Shown: piece by piece, positions 7,511 to 17,699 of the stretch
How positions within the stretch are numbered: the first letter of the stretch is position 1
Layout of the letters: each line of letters begins with the position of its first letter
NCBI RefSeq assembly: GCF_036345255.1
Contig: NZ_CP107783.1
Span: forward strand, 6,804,001-6,868,000
Length of the DNA: 64,000 bases
From: Streptomyces sp. NBC_00569
GTDB lineage: Bacteria; Actinomycetota; Actinomycetes; Streptomycetales; Streptomycetaceae
Direction: 5' to 3'
Notes under the pieces: generated by a model
Databases searched by the model: none
The model's input: only the letters and a program-made list of their open reading frames with translations
What the model was told of the DNA's origin: nothing
Program-made: the position numbers and the translations under genes

Positions 7511-7912
7511 GTGCGGGTGCTGGAGCTGACCATGGCCTCCGTCGCGGGGGCGGACTCGGGTGCGACGGCGGGAATGCTGATGGCCGACGCGCCCAGTGAG
7601 CCGGGAGCCGTGCTGCGGGTGGGGCGCGACCGGAACGTGTGCCGGCTGGCGACGCCCGACGACTGGCTGTTCGTCTCGCGCGTCCATCTCGAATTCCGGT
7701 GCGGACAGGACGGCGCCTGGTCCGTCCTCTGGCTGCGCGGCTCGCACGACGAGCCCTCGTCCGAGGTGCGTCTCACGCTGACCGGCGGGGAGCCGCAGCC
7801 CCTTGTGTACGGAGGTGCTGCGGCTCTCGCGCCGGGCGCGTCCGGCGAGGTCGTGGTCCTGGACCGCAACGAGCCCCGCAGCGTGAACGTGGGCTTCTAT
7901 CACGAGTTGTGA
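7511..7912 (+). CDS. FHA-domain-like protein
   Basis: A protein of about 133 residues whose middle resembles a forkhead-associated domain: LRVGRDRNVC (the Gly-Arg of the first loop) and FVSRVHLEF (the Ser-Arg-x-His of the phosphothreonine pocket). These domains bind phosphothreonine peptides, often downstream of Ser/Thr kinases; no kinase is nearby. AAGGAG lies at 7503-7508, so GTG 7517 may be the true start, with better spacing than GTG 7511. The region after residue 80 is less conserved. Confidence 0.7.
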   Translation: MRVLELTMASVAGADSGATAGMLMADAPSEPGAVLRVGRDRNVCRLATPDDWLFVSRVHLEFRCGQDGAWSVLWLRGSHDEPSSEVRLTLTGGEPQPLVYGGAAALAPGASGEVVVLDRNEPRSVNVGFYHEL

Positions 7913-7950
7913 CGATCCGTCGGGCGGCCTCCGGTAGGCAGCCCATGAGG

Positions 7951-7984
7951 CGGTCCGTCACACGGTCCGTCACACGGTCCGTCA
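7951..7984. repeat. 12-bp tandem repeat, three copies
   Basis: CGGTCCGTCACA is repeated twice and followed by a third copy differing at its last two bases. It lies between the convergent FHA and methyltransferase genes, 20 bp before the latter's stop. It is not part of either coding sequence. Confidence 0.85.
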
Positions 7985-8004
7985 GGCACCACCGGGAACC
8001 GGCG

Positions 8005-8685
8005 CTACGGGAGTACGCGGGCCAGCGCGAAGCCGTCGTGGCCCTTGGCGCCCACCGTCTGGAGCGCCGTCCCGTCCAGCTTCGGATGGTCGGCGATCAT
8101 CTGGAGCGCGGCGCGGATGCCGCGGATGTCGGGGGCCGCGCCGGAGTCGTCCGTCACGCGGCCGCCGCGCACCACGTTGTCGACGATGATCACGCTGCCG
8201 GGGCGGGTCAGACGCAGCGCCCACTCGACGTAGTGCGGGTTGTTGGCCTTGTCGGCGTCGATGAAGACGAGGTCGAAGGGGTCGGGGTGGTCGGCCGCGA
8301 CGCCGGGCAGCGAGTCGAGGGCGGGGCCGACCCGCACCTCGGCGATCTTGTCGAGGCCGGCGCGGGCGAGGTTGCCGCGGGCCACCTCGGCGTGCCGGGG
8401 GTCGTACTCGAGGGTGACGAGGACGCCGTCGGCGGGCAGGGCGCGGGCCAGCCAGATCGTGCTGTACCCGCCCAGCGTGCCGATCTCCAGGACGCGGCGG
8501 GCGCCCTGGACCCGCGCGATCAGGTGGAGGAACTTGCCCTGGTTCGGGGCGACGGCGATGTGCGGGAGGCCCGCCGCCTCGCTGTCCGCGAGGGCCGCGG
8601 TCAGGGCCTCGTCGCCGGGGGCGAGGAGGTCGTTCAGGTAGTCGTCGACGGCGGTCCACCGGTCTTCGGATGCGTGTTCAGCCAT
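8005..8685 (-). CDS. SAM-dependent O-methyltransferase (caffeoyl-CoA/catechol type)
   Basis: A 226-residue class I methyltransferase of the O-MT family 3. Motif I is VLEIGTLGGYSTIWLA, the acidic strand-2 end is LEYDPRH, and DLVFIDADK and IIVDNVVRGG carry the Asp and Asn residues that bind the catalytic metal in this family. The substrate is probably a small phenol or CoA ester but cannot be read from the sequence. The start is ATG 8685. The same frame continues open beyond it into antisense of the next gene, which is a high-GC artefact. Confidence 0.85.
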   Translation of the reverse strand: MAEHASEDRWTAVDDYLNDLLAPGDEALTAALADSEAAGLPHIAVAPNQGKFLHLIARVQGARRVLEIGTLGGYSTIWLARALPADGVLVTLEYDPRHAEVARGNLARAGLDKIAEVRVGPALDSLPGVAADHPDPFDLVFIDADKANNPHYVEWALRLTRPGSVIIVDNVVRGGRVTDDSGAAPDIRGIRAALQMIADHPKLDGTALQTVGAKGHDGFALARVLP

Positions 8686-8726
8686 GGCCCCATCATGGGC
8701 TCGCGCGGTGGCGGCCCGGGTGGGAT

Positions 8727-9860
8727 TCAGCCCAACGGTGGCGGGGCGTGCACGGGCGGCGGGGGCGCCACCGGCCGGCGGGAGTGCCGGCGGAACCGCA
8801 GGACGGCGGCCGCCGTCAGGAGCAGGGCCAGGGGCAGCGGAACGGTGAGCAGCCACACCGGGACATCCCCGGCGGCGAGGAGTTCGTCGTCCCACACCAC
8901 GGTGCGGTGCGTGGCGTCGCTCGCGGTGCGCCGCAGTTCGTGGTCGTCGTAGATGCGCGACGGCTGCGGGAAATCCTGGGTGAGCGCGGTCAAGTACCGC
9001 TCGCCGCCCGCGAATTCGGGCAGCGGCCCGCCGGGCTTCGCCGGGATGCGGCCCGCGTACGTGACCTCCGGTGTGTCGCCGCCGATCGTGGAGCGCGGCT
9101 CCATGCGGTGGGCAGCGAGCACGTACAGGCGCAGATGCTGTTCGGTGCGGGCGAGCTTCGACAGCCGCATCGGGTAGACGAGGCGGTCGCTGGCGAAGGT
9201 GAGGTGGAGCGGGTCGAGGGCGCCGCCGAGCACGCTGTCGCCGTCGGCGGGCGCGAGGCGGATCGCCACGTACTCCCAGCCTCTGTCGACGTACGGGCGC
9301 AGCGCGGTGTCGAGGCGGCCGGGGAGCTGGAAGCCGTTCTCGTCGAGCCAGTCGGCGAGTGCGTCGGGGTCGGTCGCGGTGAGGCGGGCGACGTCGAACG
9401 GTCCGAGGTGCTCGCGGCCCAGCACACCGACCGGGCCGCCGGGCGCGGGGGCACCGGCCGAGGCGCCGTCGCCGTTCCCGCCGTCGAAGGGCCAGTCGCC
9501 GGCGCCGGGCCAGAAGTGGTGCCGGGTCCGCTCGACGGGCGCCGTCACCTCGCTCAGCCGCGAGAAGAGCCCCGGGTCGCCGAGCTCGACGGACGCGCGG
9601 TGCGGTACGGGCATGATCCAGGCGGCGTCGCGCACGTCGCCGCTCACCGACAGGCTCATCACGATCTGCTCGCTGCGCCCGTCCCAGCGCACCGCGGACG
9701 TCTCGTCGTACACGGTGAGGTCCGTGCCCGCGGGCGGCACCATCGCCCCGCATCCGCACGCGTACGCCGGTGAGGCGAGCGCGGCGATCTGGAACGCCAT
9801 GAGGGCCAGGGCGGTCAGCAGCGCCCTGGCCCTCATGGTCAGTGGTTGTGCGGTTCTCAT
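8727..9860 (-). CDS. DUF2330 membrane-anchored extracellular protein
   Basis: A 377-residue protein with an N-terminal signal sequence ending before ACGCGAMVPP, a large extracellular DUF2330 domain (AAWIMPVP is its conserved core), and one C-terminal membrane helix (WLLTVPLPLALLLTAAAVLRF) before a short Pro-rich basic cytoplasmic tail. Function is unknown. The two Cys after the signal peptide are conserved in the family and may form a disulfide. Start at 9860 has GGGGG upstream; ATG 9836 is an alternative. Confidence 0.75.
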   Translation of the reverse strand: MRTAQPLTMRARALLTALALMAFQIAALASPAYACGCGAMVPPAGTDLTVYDETSAVRWDGRSEQIVMSLSVSGDVRDAAWIMPVPHRASVELGDPGLFSRLSEVTAPVERTRHHFWPGAGDWPFDGGNGDGASAGAPAPGGPVGVLGREHLGPFDVARLTATDPDALADWLDENGFQLPGRLDTALRPYVDRGWEYVAIRLAPADGDSVLGGALDPLHLTFASDRLVYPMRLSKLARTEQHLRLYVLAAHRMEPRSTIGGDTPEVTYAGRIPAKPGGPLPEFAGGERYLTALTQDFPQPSRIYDDHELRRTASDATHRTVVWDDELLAAGDVPVWLLTVPLPLALLLTAAAVLRFRRHSRRPVAPPPPVHAPPPLG

Positions 9861-9945
9861 GCCGGCCCCCGATGTCGCGCCCTGTCTGTCCGTGCCGTGT
9901 ACGGCGAAGGAGCAGACGAGGCGAGGGGAAGCGCGGTTCCTGGTG

Positions 9946-11361
9946 TTACGCGGCTGTTGCCGTCACGGGTCGCGGCAGGTCGCCGGGCTCGACAGCGGGC
10001 AGCGAGCCCGGCAGCGGGCGGCGCGCCGACTCGGTCATGAACCACACCGCGATACCGCCGATGACGGCCGCGGCCATCATGTAGTACGCGGGCATCATCA
10101 TGTTCCCGGTCGCCCCGATGAGGGCGGTGACGACCAGCGGGGTCGTGCCGCCGAAGAGCGAGACGGAGATGTTGAAGCCGATCGACAGGGAGCCGTAGCG
10201 CACCCGGGTCGGGAAGAGCGCGGGCAGCGCGGACGGCATCGCCGAGGTGAAGCAGACCAGGAGCAGGCCGAGCGCGCCCATGCCGAGGGCGATCGCCCAC
10301 AGGGAGCCGTCACGGATGAGGAGCAGGGCCGGGACGGACAGCGCGAGGAAGCCGACGCAGCCCGCGGCGATCACCGGGCGGCGGCCGACACGGTCGGAGA
10401 GCGCGCCCGCGAACGGCTGGACGATCATCATCAGCGCCATCACGCCGAGGACCACGAGGAGGCCGTGCGTCTCGTCGTAGTGGAGCTCACTGGTGAGGTA
10501 GCTCGGCATGTACGACAGCAGCATGTAGTCGGTGACGTTGAAGACGAGGACCAGGCCGACGCACAGGAGCAGCGCCTTCCACTGGCCGGCGATCATGTCG
10601 CGCACCTTCACCTTGGGCCGGGCCTTCTCCGACTCGTGCGCGTTCTTCAGCTCGGCCGCGAACGCCGGGGTCTCTTCGAGCCGCATCCGCAGATAGAGGC
10701 CGATGATGCCCATCGGGCCCGCGATCAGGAACGGGATGCGCCAGCCCCAGGAGAGCAGGTCGTCCGAGGAGAGCAGCGCCGTCATCAGGGTGACGAGGCC
10801 CGCGCCGCCGATGTATCCGGCGAGGGTGCCGAACTCCAGCCAGCTGCCGAAGAAGCCGCGCTTCTTGTCGGGCGCGTACTCGGCGATGAAGGTGGACGCG
10901 CCGCCGTACTCACCGCCGGTCGAGAAGCCCTGCACCAGACGGGCCAGGAGCAGCAGGATCGGCGCCCAGACGCCGATCGTCGCGTACGACGGGATCAGGC
11001 CGATCGCGAACGTGCCCGCCGCCATCATGATCATGGTGACGGCGAGGACCTTCTGCCGGCCGACGCGGTCGCCGAGCGGTCCGAAGACCATGCCGCCGAT
11101 CGGACGGACGAGGAACGCCGCGGCGAAGGCGCCGAACGTCGACAGGAGCTGGGCGGTGGGGTTGCCCGAGGGGAAGAAGACCTTGCCGAGGGTGACGGCG
11201 ATGTAGCTGTAGACACCGAAGTCGAACCACTCCATCGCATTGCCGAGCGCCGCCGCCTTCACCGCGCGCTTGACCAGCGCCGGGTCGGTGACGGTGACGT
11301 CGGGGGAGGCGCCCTTCGCGGAGGCGGTGGTCCTGGATGCGACGGTTAGAACACTCGACAA
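9946..11361 (-). CDS. MHS-family MFS transporter (ProP/dicarboxylate type)
   Basis: A 471-residue, 12-helix transporter of the metabolite:H+ symporter branch. Family marks are NAMEWFDFGVYSY in helix 1, GDRVGRQKVL in loop 2-3, GGEYGGASTFIAEYAP after helix 4, and GALSDRVGRRPV in loop 8-9. Members import glycine betaine/proline, citrate or alpha-ketoglutarate; sequence alone does not choose. No ATG fits: the conserved region is reached from TTG 11361, which has AGGCGAG about 7 nt upstream. The gene is divergent from the GT87-PAP2 gene. Confidence 0.85.
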   Translation of the reverse strand: MSSVLTVASRTTASAKGASPDVTVTDPALVKRAVKAAALGNAMEWFDFGVYSYIAVTLGKVFFPSGNPTAQLLSTFGAFAAAFLVRPIGGMVFGPLGDRVGRQKVLAVTMIMMAAGTFAIGLIPSYATIGVWAPILLLLARLVQGFSTGGEYGGASTFIAEYAPDKKRGFFGSWLEFGTLAGYIGGAGLVTLMTALLSSDDLLSWGWRIPFLIAGPMGIIGLYLRMRLEETPAFAAELKNAHESEKARPKVKVRDMIAGQWKALLLCVGLVLVFNVTDYMLLSYMPSYLTSELHYDETHGLLVVLGVMALMMIVQPFAGALSDRVGRRPVIAAGCVGFLALSVPALLLIRDGSLWAIALGMGALGLLLVCFTSAMPSALPALFPTRVRYGSLSIGFNISVSLFGGTTPLVVTALIGATGNMMMPAYYMMAAAVIGGIAVWFMTESARRPLPGSLPAVEPGDLPRPVTATAA

Positions 11362-11730
11362 GGGACTGCTCGCCTGCTTTCGACGGGGACAGGGACACGT
11401 CCGCGTGGGGACGGACGAGGCCGCCCACGGCGGGGCGGCCAGAAATCGACCATAGGGGCATCCGTGATCATTACGGGTAGTCTGCACTTCGTTGCACAGC
11501 GTGAGAAAAGTGGGTCCGGCCAGGCACGACGCCCCGGTCCCGGCGCGGCGCAAACGGACAAATCTGTGAGCTATGTCGCGGCCCTCGACCGCAACCACGC
11601 GGACCCCGCATCATCGTCATCCGGTCAAATGCCGGTCGACAGGCAGGTGAAGCAGGGGTTGCCTGCGTCTCACCCCGGGGGTGGTGCGAGCCTCTTGGGA
11701 CAGTACGTATGGCGGGAGGGCCGACGGCGC
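11362..11730. promoter_or_regulatory. Divergent intergenic region with a direct repeat
   Basis: This 369-bp region separates the divergent MHS transporter and GT87-PAP2 genes and should hold both promoters. A direct repeat TGCAC-N5-TGCAC at 11483-11497, one helical turn apart, is the only operator-like element I see. The GT87-PAP2 frame stays open to 11464, but I place its start at 11731 on ribosome-binding-site grounds. Confidence 0.4.
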
Positions 11731-13779
11731 GTGGCGAACGTGGAGCATGGACCGGGCAAAGCCTTGGTGGCGGGGGCCGCGACAGCGCGGTTGGGTATGG
11801 TCCGGGCGGGCCTCTGGTTGATCGCCGCGGTGCTCGCGGTGCGGCAGGTCGTGGTCGTCCTGAGCACCCCGAGCGGTGAGCGGCTCACGGACCTGGAGAC
11901 CTGGACCGGTCCTGAAGGTGTCCTCCACGTGACGGGCTCCCTCTACGACGCCGACCGCTTCACCGGTACCCCGTTCGGGGGACTGGTGCTGAAGCCTCTG
12001 GCCCGGGGCGCCGAGCAGGCGCTCGGCTGGGCCTGGACCTTCGGCACGCTCGGCCTCGTCGTCGTCCTCGGTCTGGTCGCCGCCCGCGCCCTGCCCAAGC
12101 CCGTCACCCGGCGCACCTCGCTGCTCGCCGCCCCTGTCGCGGTCAGCCTCCTGATGCTGTCGCTGCCGGTGCGCAACACCCTCCATCTCGGCCAGACCAG
12201 CATCATCCCGGTCCTGCTCGTCCTGCTCGGCTGCTTCGCCGCCCGCGGCGAGAACAGCTCGGGACTGCTCATCGGCGTCGGCGCCGCCCTCCAGCCGACC
12301 GTCCTCCTCTTCGCGCCGCTCCTGTGGTTCACCGGGCGGCGTCGCGCCGCCGTGTCCTCGGGCGTCACGTTCGCGGCGTGCACGCTCCTCGCGTGGGCCG
12401 TGATGCCGCGCGACTCGTGGACGTACTGGGTGCACCACGTCGCGGGGGCGGGACTCGGCTCCAGCCCCGACGGGCTCGCCAACCAGTCGCTGCACGGCGC
12501 GCTCCTGCGCTTCGGCCTACAGGGCCCTCTCGAGATCGGGCTCTTCCTCGTCCTGGGCTCCGCCGTCGCGGTGCTCGGACTGCGGCGCGCGGTGCGCTAC
12601 GCGCAGGACGGGCAGCTCCTTCTCGCCGTCGCCCTCACCGGCTGCGTCGCCGTCGCCGTCTCGCCGACGACCTGGCAGCACCAGCTCCTGTGGGTGCTGC
12701 TCGCCGTGGTCGGCCGCGTCGGAAGGAAGGCCTCCGACCGGTACGTGTGGCCGGTCGCGGTCATCCTCGTGATGACGCTCCCCGCGAGGATGCTGCTGCC
12801 GGGCACGGCGCTCGCGGATCCGCTGCGCGACAACGTTGTGCTGATCGCCGCGGTCGCCGCGGCCACGCTCGTCCCGTTCCTGTCCCGCACCGCGCCCGAG
12901 TACCGGGCGCCCGTTCCCACCGAGTACGCGAAGCCCGTCCCGGCGCGCTGGTCGCGGGTCCCGCTCCTGCCGTTCTGGCGCCGGGTCCTGACCCGCCCGA
13001 ACCTGCTGCTCGAAATGCTTCTGATCCGCGTCGGCTACTACGCGTACCAGCAGGTCAGGCTCGCCGCGACGGGCGGCACGAACACCGGGGGCCGGGCCAC
13101 CGCCGAGGCGCACGGCACGCAGGTCCACTCCCTGGAGAAGTTCCTCCACATCGACATCGAGCACTGGGTCAATCACGCGGTGGCGCAGATCCCGTGGCTC
13201 AAGTCGTTCTTCAACTTCTACTACGAGTCGTTCCACTTCATCGTGCCGCTGAGCGTCCTCGCCATCCTCTACGTCCGCAGGCCCGCCCAGTACCGCTGGG
13301 CCCGCTCGGCGCTCGGCTTCGCCACGGTGCTCGCCCTGATCGGCTTCTGGTTCTACCCGCTGGCGCCGCCCCGGCTGATGCCCTCGCTCGGCTTCATCGA
13401 CACACTGCACGGCGTCCAGGACTTCTCCAAGCCGGACTACGGCACCCTGACCGCGCTCACCAACCAGTACGCGGCCATGCCCTCGCTGCACTTCGGCTGG
13501 TCCCTGTGGTGCGGGCTCGTCATCGCGATTCTCGCCCCGAAGTGGTGGATGAAGGCGATCGCGCTGCTGCATCCCCTGTTCACCATCTCCGCGATCATCG
13601 CGACCGGTAACCACTGGGTGCTCGACGCCGTGGGTGGCGCGACGGTCGTCGGTGCGGGCTTCGGGCTCACCTACCTGCTGAGCGGCCCGCGCGCCCGCCT
13701 CACCGGCGCGACCGTTCCCCGGCAGCCGAAGGACGGGCCCGATCACGCCAGGCTGCCGGCCGGACACAACCGGTCCTGA
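11731..13779 (+). CDS. GT87-like glycosyltransferase / PAP2 phosphatase fusion
   Basis: A 682-residue polytopic membrane protein with two parts. Residues 1 to about 400 resemble GT87 polyprenol-phosphate-mannose-dependent mannosyltransferases, with an early acidic pair (LTDLETW), many helices and NQSLHGALLRF. Residues about 440-670 are a PAP2_3 (AUR1/inositol-phosphotransferase-like) domain, with the active-site motifs AMPSLHFGW and GNHWVLDAVGG. The fusion probably builds or remodels a phosphoinositide or lipoglycan on the outer membrane face. GTG 11731 has GGGAGG 11 nt upstream. This two-domain architecture recurs in streptomycetes. Confidence 0.8.
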   Translation: MANVEHGPGKALVAGAATARLGMVRAGLWLIAAVLAVRQVVVVLSTPSGERLTDLETWTGPEGVLHVTGSLYDADRFTGTPFGGLVLKPLARGAEQALGWAWTFGTLGLVVVLGLVAARALPKPVTRRTSLLAAPVAVSLLMLSLPVRNTLHLGQTSIIPVLLVLLGCFAARGENSSGLLIGVGAALQPTVLLFAPLLWFTGRRRAAVSSGVTFAACTLLAWAVMPRDSWTYWVHHVAGAGLGSSPDGLANQSLHGALLRFGLQGPLEIGLFLVLGSAVAVLGLRRAVRYAQDGQLLLAVALTGCVAVAVSPTTWQHQLLWVLLAVVGRVGRKASDRYVWPVAVILVMTLPARMLLPGTALADPLRDNVVLIAAVAAATLVPFLSRTAPEYRAPVPTEYAKPVPARWSRVPLLPFWRRVLTRPNLLLEMLLIRVGYYAYQQVRLAATGGTNTGGRATAEAHGTQVHSLEKFLHIDIEHWVNHAVAQIPWLKSFFNFYYESFHFIVPLSVLAILYVRRPAQYRWARSALGFATVLALIGFWFYPLAPPRLMPSLGFIDTLHGVQDFSKPDYGTLTALTNQYAAMPSLHFGWSLWCGLVIAILAPKWWMKAIALLHPLFTISAIIATGNHWVLDAVGGATVVGAGFGLTYLLSGPRARLTGATVPRQPKDGPDHARLPAGHNRS

Positions 13780-14157
13780 GCGCGGCTCAGGCGTCTTCCG
13801 ACTGGTGCCGGTGGCCCTGAAGATGCCGGACCCGTAGCGCCGCCGCCGTGGCGAAGATCAGGGTGGGGGAGGTTGTGCCGGCGGTCGCGCGCTCGGTATG
13901 CCGTCACGCGATGCGGACGCTGATGCGGTACGCGCCGTGCGGGGAGTCGAGGCGGAGGCCCGCTCACACCTCGAACCGCCCGAGTCTTCGGCACGGCGTT
14001 CGCGGGCCGAGGGCGGTCGGCTCGGCGCCACCCGGTTCACGAAGGCGGAGAGGCTCTGCTCGACGCCGAGCCGGACGGCCGCGTTGGGGGGCCGTCGAGC
14101 AGCCGGGTGAACTCCGGGGAGGGCCCGATCCGACCCCCTTCCGGGTGTGCGGATGCG
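13780..14157. other. Low-coding intergenic region, possible gene remnant
   Basis: No intact gene is convincing in this 378-bp stretch. On the minus strand near 13911-13966 one frame reads GLRLDSPHGAYRISVRIA then stop, with streptomycete codon use, but a TGA lies two codons upstream and neighbouring frames carry the rest of the bias. This looks like the frameshifted 3' end of a lost gene; the evidence is weak. Confidence 0.3.
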
Positions 14158-14203
14158 CAGGGAGGCAGGGGCGTGGCGTGGGGAGATGGCCCCTGCCTCC
14201 CTG
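14158..14203. terminator. Terminator hairpin after the P450 gene
   Basis: Arms 14158-14172 and 14189-14203 (CAGGGAGGCAGGGGC and its exact complement) form a perfect 15-bp stem with a 16-nt loop, 23 bp beyond the P450 stop codon. Confidence 0.85.
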
Positions 14204-14226
14204 GGCCGGCGTGCGGCCGCCCGGGG

Positions 14227-15471
14227 TCAGCCGGTGCTGACCTGGAGTTCCTTGATGCCGTTGAGCCAGGCCGAGCGGAGCCTGCGCGGGTCACCGGTCA
14301 GGCGGAGGTCGGGCATGGCGTCGGCCACGGCGTTGAAGATGAGGTTGATCTCGAGTGTGGCCAGCGACTTGCCGAGGCAGAAGTGGGGGCCTCCGCCGCC
14401 GAATCCGAGGTGCGGGTTCGGGTCGCGGGTGATGTCGAACTCGTCGGGGCGGTCGAAGACGTCGGGGTCGTGGTTGGCCGACGAGTAGAAGATGCCGACC
14501 CGGTCGCCCTTCTTGATCTGCGCGCCGCCGAGCTCGGTGTCCTGGGTCGCGGTGCGCTGGAAGGAGACCACGGGGGTCGCCCAGCGGACGATCTCCTCAG
14601 CCGTCGTCTCCGGGCGCTCCCGCTTGAACAGCTCCCACTGGTCGGGGTTGGTCAGGAAGGCGTGCATGCCGTGGGTGATGGCGTTGCGCGTCGTCTCGTT
14701 GCCGGCCACGGCGAGCAGGATCACGAAGAAGCCGAACTCGTCCGAGGAGAGGTTCCCCTCGTCCTCGGCCGCCACCAGCTGGCTCACGATGTCCTTGGCC
14801 GGGCACTCCTTGCGGGCGGCGGCCAGGTTCATCGCGTAGCTGACGATCTCCATGGCAGCCTCGGCGCCGACCTCCTCGGTGATCGCGTACTCCGGGTCGT
14901 CGTACGCGGCCATCTTGTTGGACCAGTCGAAGATCTTGGCGCGGTCCTCCTGGGGGACGCCGATCAGCTCGGCGATGGCCTGGAGCGGGAGTTCGACGGC
15001 GACGTTGGTGACGAAGTCGAAGGAGCCGTCGGGCGCGGCGTTCGCGAGCGCCGTCTCGACGATGGAGCTCGCACGGGTGCGCAGGGCGTCCTCGAGCGAG
15101 CGGATGGCGCGGGGCGTGAAGCCGCGCTGGACGATCTGCCGGACCCGGGTGTGCTCCGGCGGGTCCATGTTGAGCATGATCAGCTTCTGGACGTCGATCT
15201 GGTCGCGGCTGATCGACTCGTTGAAGCGGATGACGGCGGTGTTGAGGTTCGAGGAGAAGAGCTCCGGGCGCGTGGAGACGTACTTGACGTCCGCGTGCCG
15301 GGTCACGGCCCAGTAGCCCGAGTCCCCGAAGCCGGAGATGCCGGTGGGCTGGGCGATCCACCGGACCGGTTCCGTCTGCCGGAGCTGAGCGAACTCGGGG
15401 AAGGGGACGCGGTGCTGGAGAAGGTCGGGGTCGGTGAAGTCGAACCCTTCGGGCAGCGCTGGGCACGGCAT
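14227..15471 (-). CDS. Cytochrome P450, CYP125-like (sterol C26 oxidation)
   Basis: The 414-residue P450 has the I-helix oxygen motif AGNETT, the K-helix ExxR within EEIVRW, and the haem loop FGGGGPHFCLGK with the Cys ligand. It resembles mycobacterial CYP125 along its whole length: GFDFTDPDL at the start, RDQIDVQKLIMLNMD, PLQAIAELIGVPQEDR, RSAWLNGIKELQV at the end. CYP125 oxidises the terminal side-chain carbon of cholesterol or cholest-4-en-3-one to the acid. I chose ATG 15471 (GGGAG 6 nt upstream) over TTG 15477. A CTGAC-N5-GTCAG palindrome lies 20 bp upstream. The gene is divergent from a FadA5-like thiolase. Electrons may come from the ferredoxin at 28051. Confidence 0.88.
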   Translation of the reverse strand: MPCPALPEGFDFTDPDLLQHRVPFPEFAQLRQTEPVRWIAQPTGISGFGDSGYWAVTRHADVKYVSTRPELFSSNLNTAVIRFNESISRDQIDVQKLIMLNMDPPEHTRVRQIVQRGFTPRAIRSLEDALRTRASSIVETALANAAPDGSFDFVTNVAVELPLQAIAELIGVPQEDRAKIFDWSNKMAAYDDPEYAITEEVGAEAAMEIVSYAMNLAAARKECPAKDIVSQLVAAEDEGNLSSDEFGFFVILLAVAGNETTRNAITHGMHAFLTNPDQWELFKRERPETTAEEIVRWATPVVSFQRTATQDTELGGAQIKKGDRVGIFYSSANHDPDVFDRPDEFDITRDPNPHLGFGGGGPHFCLGKSLATLEINLIFNAVADAMPDLRLTGDPRRLRSAWLNGIKELQVSTG

Positions 15472-15491
15472 GGGCAACTCCCGGTGACGGT

Positions 15492-15506
15492 CTGACGGGG
15501 CGTCAG
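15492..15506. promoter_or_regulatory. CTGAC-N5-GTCAG palindrome before the P450 gene
   Basis: CTGACGGGGCGTCAG, preceded by T, ends 20 bp from the P450 start codon. It is one of five exact copies of this palindrome in the window, all before acyl-CoA or sterol catabolism genes. The binding protein is not identified. Confidence 0.65.
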
Positions 15507-15520
15507 CTTGTCGGCACCGT

Positions 15521-16863
<1,343 letters not shown>

Positions 16864-16899
16864 CGAGGGCCCGCGCCGGGGCGGCCGGAACGCACGACG

Positions 16900-16936
16900 A
16901 AGGCGGCACCCTCCCACGGGGGGAGGGTGCCGCCTT
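16900..16936. terminator. Bidirectional terminator between convergent genes
   Basis: Arms 16900-16915 and 16921-16936 form a perfect 16-bp stem (AAGGCGGCACCCTCCC and complement) with a 5-nt loop. It lies between the thiolase stop and the stop of the convergent lysozyme-like gene. Confidence 0.92.
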
Positions 16937-16963
16937 CTCAGGTCGGCCGTGGGCCGGCCGGGC

Positions 16964-17371
16964 TCAGTACGAGCCGGCGGACTGCCAGTGGGTCCAGGCG
17001 CCACAGGGGCTGCCGTAGCGCTCGTTCATGTAGTTGAGGCCCCACTTGATCTGGGTCTCGGGGTTCGTCTTCCAGTCGCCGCCGGCCGCGGCCATCTTGT
17101 TGGCGGGCAGGGCCTGGACCAGTCCGTAGGCGCCGGACGACGCGTTCTTCGCGTGGGGGTTCCAGCCGCTCTCGTGGGACACGATCTTGTCGAAGCACGC
17201 GAACTGTGCGGCGCTCATCTTCTGCTGGGCGATCGTCTTCGGCGAAGAGGTGGCGGCGGCGTTCGACGCCGGGGCGGCGGCCATGACCATGCCGGCGGTG
17301 GCGGCGGCCAGGGCGACACCGGCGAGGGCCTTCTTCGGGGCGGCGATGCGGCGGAGGATGGTGACGGACAA
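16964..17371 (-). CDS. Small secreted lysozyme-like (SLT-type) transglycosylase
   Basis: A 135-residue exported protein. A signal peptide with two Ala-rich blocks ends near residue 39. The mature part begins with a linker and holds a lysozyme-like fold: FDKIVSHESGWNPHAKN with the catalytic Glu in SHES, GAYGLVQALP, and WGLNYMNERYGSPCGAW. Such proteins cut peptidoglycan during growth or germination. Two Cys could form a disulfide. The start is TTG 17371, with GGAAGG 8 nt upstream. Its family is close to resuscitation-promoting-like and aggregation-promoting lysozymes of actinobacteria. Confidence 0.85.
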   Translation of the reverse strand: MSVTILRRIAAPKKALAGVALAAATAGMVMAAAPASNAAATSSPKTIAQQKMSAAQFACFDKIVSHESGWNPHAKNASSGAYGLVQALPANKMAAAGGDWKTNPETQIKWGLNYMNERYGSPCGAWTHWQSAGSY

Positions 17372-17699
17372 AGCGTGAACCTTCCGTGGGGGGCAGGGGC
17401 GCTTCGCACGCCCTGCGGCGTACAGAGGCGCCGGGGCCCTGGCGGGGGCCGTCGGCGCCTTGCGACTCCTCCAGGGGAACAGGCTCGGACTCCCGCGGCA
17501 ATCGCCCCTTTTGCTAGTTGAGGTCGCATGTGGTCGAAATGCCCCCTACGTGACCTGGCTCTCACCGGCCAGGTCAGAGCGTGTTTTGGTGGGGACGCGT
17601 CAAGCGATCGCGTCTACGGCCGCGCCTCGTAGGTGACCTGGGTCATGTGGGGTGCTTCACCGCGCGGGCACGCTTCGGTGACGCGGCGCGCGTGAAGCC
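17372..17699. other. Intergenic leader region with two inverted repeats
   Basis: The 328-bp gap lies upstream of the lysozyme-like gene and downstream of the ECF operon. It has a 9-bp stem with an 8-nt loop at 17551-17576 (TGACCTGGC / GCCAGGTCA) and a short palindrome TGACCTGGGTCA at 17634-17645. The first may end the ECF operon. The 180-nt leader before the TTG start is GC-rich and could be structured; I could not match it to the c-di-AMP riboswitch known before some actinobacterial lysozyme-like genes. Confidence 0.4.

Noticed and set aside
13848..14240. A 130-residue plus-strand ORF
   Set aside because: Arg/Pro-rich, no codon bias, and it runs through the P450 terminator hairpin.
17372..17580. 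c-di-AMP (ydaO) riboswitch before the lysozyme-like gene
   Set aside because: Such riboswitches occur before related genes, but I could not find the conserved aptamer blocks in order.
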